Below are positions 13,030 through 16,356 of a stretch of DNA of 16,356 nt, piece after piece. The stretch comes from Bacteroidota bacterium. GTDB taxonomy: Bacteria > Bacteroidota > Bacteroidia > Chitinophagales > UBA2359. The notes under the pieces are model-generated. The model was not told the DNA's origin and searched no databases. It saw only the letters and a list, made by a program, of their open reading frames with translations. Made by a program: the position numbers and the translations under genes. Numbering within the stretch: position 1 is the stretch's first letter; each line of letters begins with the position of its first letter. The stretch covers positions 1 to 16,356 of the forward strand of contig JAHDGT010000045.1 of the NCBI GenBank assembly GCA_020631675.1, written 5' to 3'.

Positions 13030-14685
13030 ATGCAAGATGGCAAACCCATGTCTTTCGATTTGAATTTACCGGGTTCAGTTGGTGCTTCGGAAAGGTTATA
13101 TCATTTGATCCGGCACATGGATCGCGATGAACGACGTGCTTTTGCTTTGTTCACGAAATATGATACGAACCAGTATATGGATTTGTATAAGGCAATGGTG
13201 AAGTTCGCGGATCAGGAGGACATTTACGACGATGATGAGTTGAAAAGGATTTTGTTGAAACAGCATAATAGAGGAAAGAAAGAGAAGGAGAAAGTAAGTT
13301 TGGAGAAGTACCCATTGACGAAGAACTGGAGTAGAAATAAAAACTATTTATTCGAGCTGATTTTACAATCACTGGATCAGTATTATACCGCTAGTAATCC
13401 TAAAGAGCAGATTAAAAGAGAGATACATAAGGCTGTCATTTTAGAGCGGAAGGAAATGTATGGTCTGGCGCAAAGAACCTTGAGTAAGGCACGGGATTTA
13501 GGCTATTTGCACGATCAATACGAGTTGTTGATAGATATTAATAATAGTTACCGCAAACTGATTTTCGAGTGTGGGATCAGAGATACTACGAAGTTCATTG
13601 ATCTGTATGCGGAACAAGAAACTTGCATTGAGTTATTGCAGGAGAGCACGAGATATGTATATCTACATGATAAGTTTTATCTGCACTACCGTTTGATGAC
13701 CATAGAGCATTTGAATACGCAGGAACATTTTGAGGAGATCAATAAGATCATGGCGAAGTCCGAATTTCAAGAGGAAAACTATCCGAAAAGTTTCGCGGCA
13801 CAGATCAAATACATTCATTTGCATAGTGCCTATGCCTTCATAAAGCGAGATGTTGCTGCTGCTAATGCTTGGAATAAACGCTATGTAGAGCTGCTGGAAA
13901 AAGACGAGCTCAAGCAATTAGCTTATAAGGAAACTTATGTTCGGGTCTTGAATAACTATATGCTGGATCTGGTGCATCTACAAAAGCCGCAAGAGTTATT
14001 ACTCGCTGCGGAGAAGATGCGTGCGCTGCCTCAGAGAAAGGGTTTTAAAGACATCAAGGATATTGCTACTAAAGTCTACATGATCAGTAATACCGCTGAA
14101 TTACGCTTAGCGGCTTTTGAAGAATTTGAAAATGTAGAAGGCGTCTTTGAACGGGTCAGCCTAGAAGATAAAAGACATTTGAACGCGAGTGCGGAGAGAA
14201 GAAGAGACCTTTATTGGTATATGATGCAGGCCAGTTTTATGAACGAACGGACCGATGAGGCGTATTCTTGGGCTAATTTTTTCAGAGAAATGGAAGGGGA
14301 AAAGCTGGATAGAGAGCTTCTGAAACATAGTCGTATGCTACAATTATTGTGCGATTATGAGTCTAGGGGCACCCATCCGGATCGTTTTATGGACTTGGTG
14401 AAAAGCACTTTCGAATTCTTACGCCATAGACAGATGAAAACGGAGGTGATGCAATGCATCATCAGTGTATTTAAAAAACTGGCCAATGCGCCTACTGGAC
14501 ACAGTGCGCGCAAAGCACTTTATGACAAGCTCTATAACGACCTTTTGTTATTGAGAGGCACCAGTGGGGACAATGTGGATATAGAGGTGGTTGGCTATGT
14601 GAAATACATGGCTTGGGCCAGAGCCAAGCGTGACCGCATCAGCTATAGAGAAGCGGTGCGCTTAGAAAAAAATGAAGTGTATTAG
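13030..14685 (+). CDS. Large helical protein of a Bacteroidota family of unknown function
   Basis: A 551-residue, charged, almost entirely helical protein without a signal peptide or membrane segment. The N-terminal region (SERLYHLIRHMDRDERRAFA, LTKNWSRNKNYLFELILQSL) matches the way a Bacteroidota-specific family typically begins, as I recall it: a short helical module beginning SExLxxLIxSL-KxEKR, then NYLxxLILxSL. The rest (AQRTLSKARDLGYLHDQYEL, EYKETYVRVLNN-like helices, QKPQELLLAAEKMRALP) has the look of TPR-like helix-turn-helix scaffolding repeats. No catalytic motif is visible. Start ATG 13030 is used; an in-frame ATG at 13048 (before SFDLNLPG) is also possible. The gene has a long, structured upstream region and converges with the cytochrome gene, leaving a 25-nt gap. 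Confidence 0.75.
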   Translation: MQDGKPMSFDLNLPGSVGASERLYHLIRHMDRDERRAFALFTKYDTNQYMDLYKAMVKFADQEDIYDDDELKRILLKQHNRGKKEKEKVSLEKYPLTKNWSRNKNYLFELILQSLDQYYTASNPKEQIKREIHKAVILERKEMYGLAQRTLSKARDLGYLHDQYELLIDINNSYRKLIFECGIRDTTKFIDLYAEQETCIELLQESTRYVYLHDKFYLHYRLMTIEHLNTQEHFEEINKIMAKSEFQEENYPKSFAAQIKYIHLHSAYAFIKRDVAAANAWNKRYVELLEKDELKQLAYKETYVRVLNNYMLDLVHLQKPQELLLAAEKMRALPQRKGFKDIKDIATKVYMISNTAELRLAAFEEFENVEGVFERVSLEDKRHLNASAERRRDLYWYMMQASFMNERTDEAYSWANFFREMEGEKLDRELLKHSRMLQLLCDYESRGTHPDRFMDLVKSTFEFLRHRQMKTEVMQCIISVFKKLANAPTGHSARKALYDKLYNDLLLLRGTSGDNVDIEVVGYVKYMAWARAKRDRISYREAVRLEKNEVY

Positions 14686-14710
14686 TAGATAGGAGAAGGA
14701 TTGGAAAAGA

Positions 14711-15805
14711 TCAATCACAACTCCCCTCCATGGCTGCGATCCACTCGCGGATCAGTTCCACACCTTCCTCATGTACGATAGAGCGAGCCAGTTCAGGCAT
14801 CATCTTATCGGGGTCTACGGATTCCATGCGTAAGACCAAGAAGCTATTATCTGGTTCCCCCGGAAGAATCGCATGAGGTAAACCGAAAGAACCCTGCCCC
14901 GCAGCTACCGGAGATTTACAAACCCCTAGACTTTGTAAATCCGTATTATCCGCATTTAAAAACAAACCAGAATTGTCACCCGGACCATTAGGATTGTGGC
15001 AGTGCGCGCAATTCACATCTAAATAAGTTCTGGCGCGTAGGTCTAAACTACCAGTGCTTGGGTCATCCCACTTGGGTGCGAAGGGAGCGGCACTGGCACT
15101 GGGCGCACCTGCTAAAAAGCCTTTCGCCACCCATTTGTCCAATTGGTTGAAATCCCCATCTGAATAGGAATAGGTATTGTTCAAGTTGCGCGCCTTAGGA
15201 CCCAAGGGCACAAATTTCCCGTCTAAACTGTGGCAGCCCTTACACTCATTTTTATTCGGGATCAAATAATTCGATGTCTTCGTTTCTCCGTTCTCATCGA
15301 TCCAGCTCATCGGTCTTTGCTCACCAACAACAGTGAAATGCGCGTCCGTCTGACTGTCATTCCAAATGTAAGAAGCAGGCTCCCAACCGTCTTTTTTATG
15401 AATCAATAAACGGGTTTCTAAAATGTCTTTTTCAGAATTGGGATCTGTTTGATCCAACTCATAATAAAAGGTCTTAATGATGATACTGCCCTCGGGGAAA
15501 TCATGCATTACACCTTCTTTATAGTCGGCAGAAGCATCACTAGGCACATACATAAAACGCGCCTTCAGAGAGTAATCGCTGAACAAAGGCGTGTGCAGAT
15601 CATAAGGCAAAATGAATGCACTCGGATTCATGTCTTTCAATGCCCCTTCAAAAAAGCCATAATCACTCAAATTATCATAAGGCAGTTCAGCCAAATCAAA
15701 ACCTTCGGGGGTGACTACTTCTTTCTGACAAGCAGTGCTCAACAACAGAAAACCGAACAATACGAAAATGCTAATGCTGCGATAGGAAATAGATGCTAAA
15801 GACAT
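14711..15805 (-). CDS. SO2930/HNE_0200-family diheme c-type cytochrome lipoprotein
   Basis: A 364-residue exported protein. The signal peptide ends in a lipobox (LSTA-C26). Residues 36-160 hold the characteristic N-terminal domain (LSDYGFFEGALKDMNPS, ILPYDLHTPLFSDYSLKARF, EGSIIIKTFYYE, ETRLLIHKKDGWEPASYIWN). Two heme-binding motifs follow: C188-KG-CH192 and C266-AH-CH270. MMPELAR (M335/M336) supplies a possible axial Met. This architecture corresponds to the family TIGR03806, which is known to occur as a pair with a parallel beta-helix protein (TIGR03805), exactly as seen here. The shared function is not established. It lies 121 nt downstream of the beta-helix gene, with a terminator-like hairpin between them. 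Confidence 0.88.
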   Translation of the reverse strand: MSLASISYRSISIFVLFGFLLLSTACQKEVVTPEGFDLAELPYDNLSDYGFFEGALKDMNPSAFILPYDLHTPLFSDYSLKARFMYVPSDASADYKEGVMHDFPEGSIIIKTFYYELDQTDPNSEKDILETRLLIHKKDGWEPASYIWNDSQTDAHFTVVGEQRPMSWIDENGETKTSNYLIPNKNECKGCHSLDGKFVPLGPKARNLNNTYSYSDGDFNQLDKWVAKGFLAGAPSASAAPFAPKWDDPSTGSLDLRARTYLDVNCAHCHNPNGPGDNSGLFLNADNTDLQSLGVCKSPVAAGQGSFGLPHAILPGEPDNSFLVLRMESVDPDKMMPELARSIVHEEGVELIREWIAAMEGSCD

Positions 15806-15837
15806 GGTAAAACAGTTCTTGGTACTTAAAGGCTTTG

Positions 15838-15875
15838 AAAAAGGGGGAAGTAGATATAGAATCCACTTCCCCCTT
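15838..15875 (-). terminator. Terminator-like hairpin between beta-helix and cytochrome genes
   Basis: AAGGGGGAAGT (15841-15851) and ACTTCCCCCTT (15865-15875) form a perfect 11-bp stem with a 13-nt loop. On the minus strand the stem runs directly into a short T-run (TTTTTC, 15842-15837). A further outer pairing of GCTTTG (15832-15837) with CAAAGC (15885-15890) is possible. The position, 51 nt after the beta-helix stop codon and 35 nt before the cytochrome start codon, fits an intrinsic terminator or attenuator within the gene pair. Confidence 0.65.
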
Positions 15876-15925
15876 CAAAAATAACAAAGCTTATGCTTCG
15901 GTGTTCAAAAAGCGATTGTTAAAAA

Positions 15926-16356
15926 TTACTCCGCACTCGGAGCGTTCACGCTCACTGCATCCAATACCGGACTATTACAAGTATAAGGAGTCAAGTCGTA
16001 ATCAAAATCCCAAGCAGGAATAGGACCGGCCGTAAGATCTAAATTGATGTTCACGAAAGTACCGCCTTGACCCTCTCCGATACAAATACCAGAAGCCTCA
16101 GCAGTGGTTTTCAACTGTCCGTCAAATAGTATATCATCATTGCCACCACCTAAGTAAAGCGTAGCCATCAAAGCCGAGAACTCACGATCAAACTGCTGTG
16201 TGATATTATCCGATCTGCTGAATGTATTATCGTGTATGTAAACATTCTCCACATAAGGATCAAAGTCCTCATCATTCGGGTTGCCTACTGTATTATAGCC
16301 AATGATACCCAGCCCCAGCACATTGTTTTCCGTAAAGGTATTGTTGAAGATCTCTA
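15926..16356 (-). CDS. Parallel beta-helix repeat protein, C-terminal part (cut by window end)
   Basis: The frame is open from the right edge of the window to the TAA at 15926. The visible 142 or so residues are the C-terminus. They begin with beta-helix rungs (EIFNNTFTENNVLGLGIIGY, YVENVYIHDNTFSRSDN; the N-x-F/V-x-x-N ladder), followed by ALMATLYLGGGNDDILFDGQ, ASGICIGEGQGGTFVNINLD and a Pro/Thr-rich tail. Together with the adjacent SO2930-type cytochrome this fits the TIGR03805 half of the TIGR03805/TIGR03806 pair, which is secreted or lipid-anchored in known members. The N-terminus and any signal peptide lie outside the window. The GTG at 16321 is an internal codon and not the start. Confidence 0.8.
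   Translation of the reverse strand, partial: EIFNNTFTENNVLGLGIIGYNTVGNPNDEDFDPYVENVYIHDNTFSRSDNITQQFDREFSALMATLYLGGGNDDILFDGQLKTTAEASGICIGEGQGGTFVNINLDLTAGPIPAWDFDYDLTPYTCNSPVLDAVSVNAPSAE

Noticed and set aside
12830..13063. A 77-codon plus-strand frame starting at TTG
   Set aside because: It starts at a TTG, overlaps the inverted repeat at 12802-12915 and the start of the 13030 gene in another frame, and its composition does not look coding.
15835..16023. A 62-codon plus-strand frame
   Set aside because: It crosses the terminator hairpin and runs antisense over the conserved C-terminus of the beta-helix gene.

Overview
The window looks like a chromosomal segment of a Bacteroidota bacterium, most likely a member of the Saprospiria. 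The lineage call rests on several observations. A near-perfect Bacteroidota-type promoter (TTG, 20 nt, TAnnTTTG) precedes the first genes. Start codons lack strong Shine-Dalgarno sequences. A BatD-like protein, a parallel beta-helix/diheme cytochrome gene pair and a long helical protein of a type I associate with Saprospiraceae-like genomes are all present. The lineage is an inference from protein character, not a measured placement. No tRNA, rRNA, CRISPR array or complete insertion sequence was seen.

Layout. Positions 1-1342 hold an AT-rich accessory block: the cut-off end of a dispersed repeat, a VapBC-type toxin-antitoxin pair with its own promoter, and a DUF2867-like gene that overlaps the toxin by ATGA and is broken by one in-frame TGA. 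Positions 1321-3758 (minus strand) hold a lipoprotein diheme cytochrome-c peroxidase/MauG homologue, a secreted protein of unknown function and a small membrane protein with an HEVGH motif. Palindromes lie in front of the first two of these. Positions 4021-6099 (minus) encode a large membrane-anchored SpoIIE/RsbU-type PP2C phosphatase. Positions 6237-7193 (minus) hold a small conserved protein whose 5' end has been hit by a MITE-like element, and a secreted protein with a peptidoglycan-binding-like tail. Positions 7275-9320 (plus) are a two-gene unit: a BatD-like membrane protein and a PlsC-type acyltransferase. Positions 9461-12266 (minus) hold a DyP-type peroxidase and a beta-propeller-like protein. 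A 763-nt gene-poor stretch (12267-13029) then leads into a 551-residue helical protein (13030-14685, plus). The right edge (14711-16356, minus) is a parallel beta-helix protein, cut by the window end, followed by a diheme lipoprotein cytochrome.

The most striking non-coding signal is a 132-bp element present twice in full (3862-3993 and 12669-12800) and once as a truncated, opposite-strand copy at 1-50. The two full copies align without gaps. Their flanks and junctions are nearly identical, while two nested helices differ by compensatory base changes. That is the signature of a structured RNA or a mobile structured repeat. The second copy lies in the long leader of the 551-residue gene, next to another inverted repeat with a competing local hairpin. 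Functionally the window is a mosaic of envelope, redox and signalling genes rather than one pathway; I do not see a single multi-gene defence or biosynthetic system.
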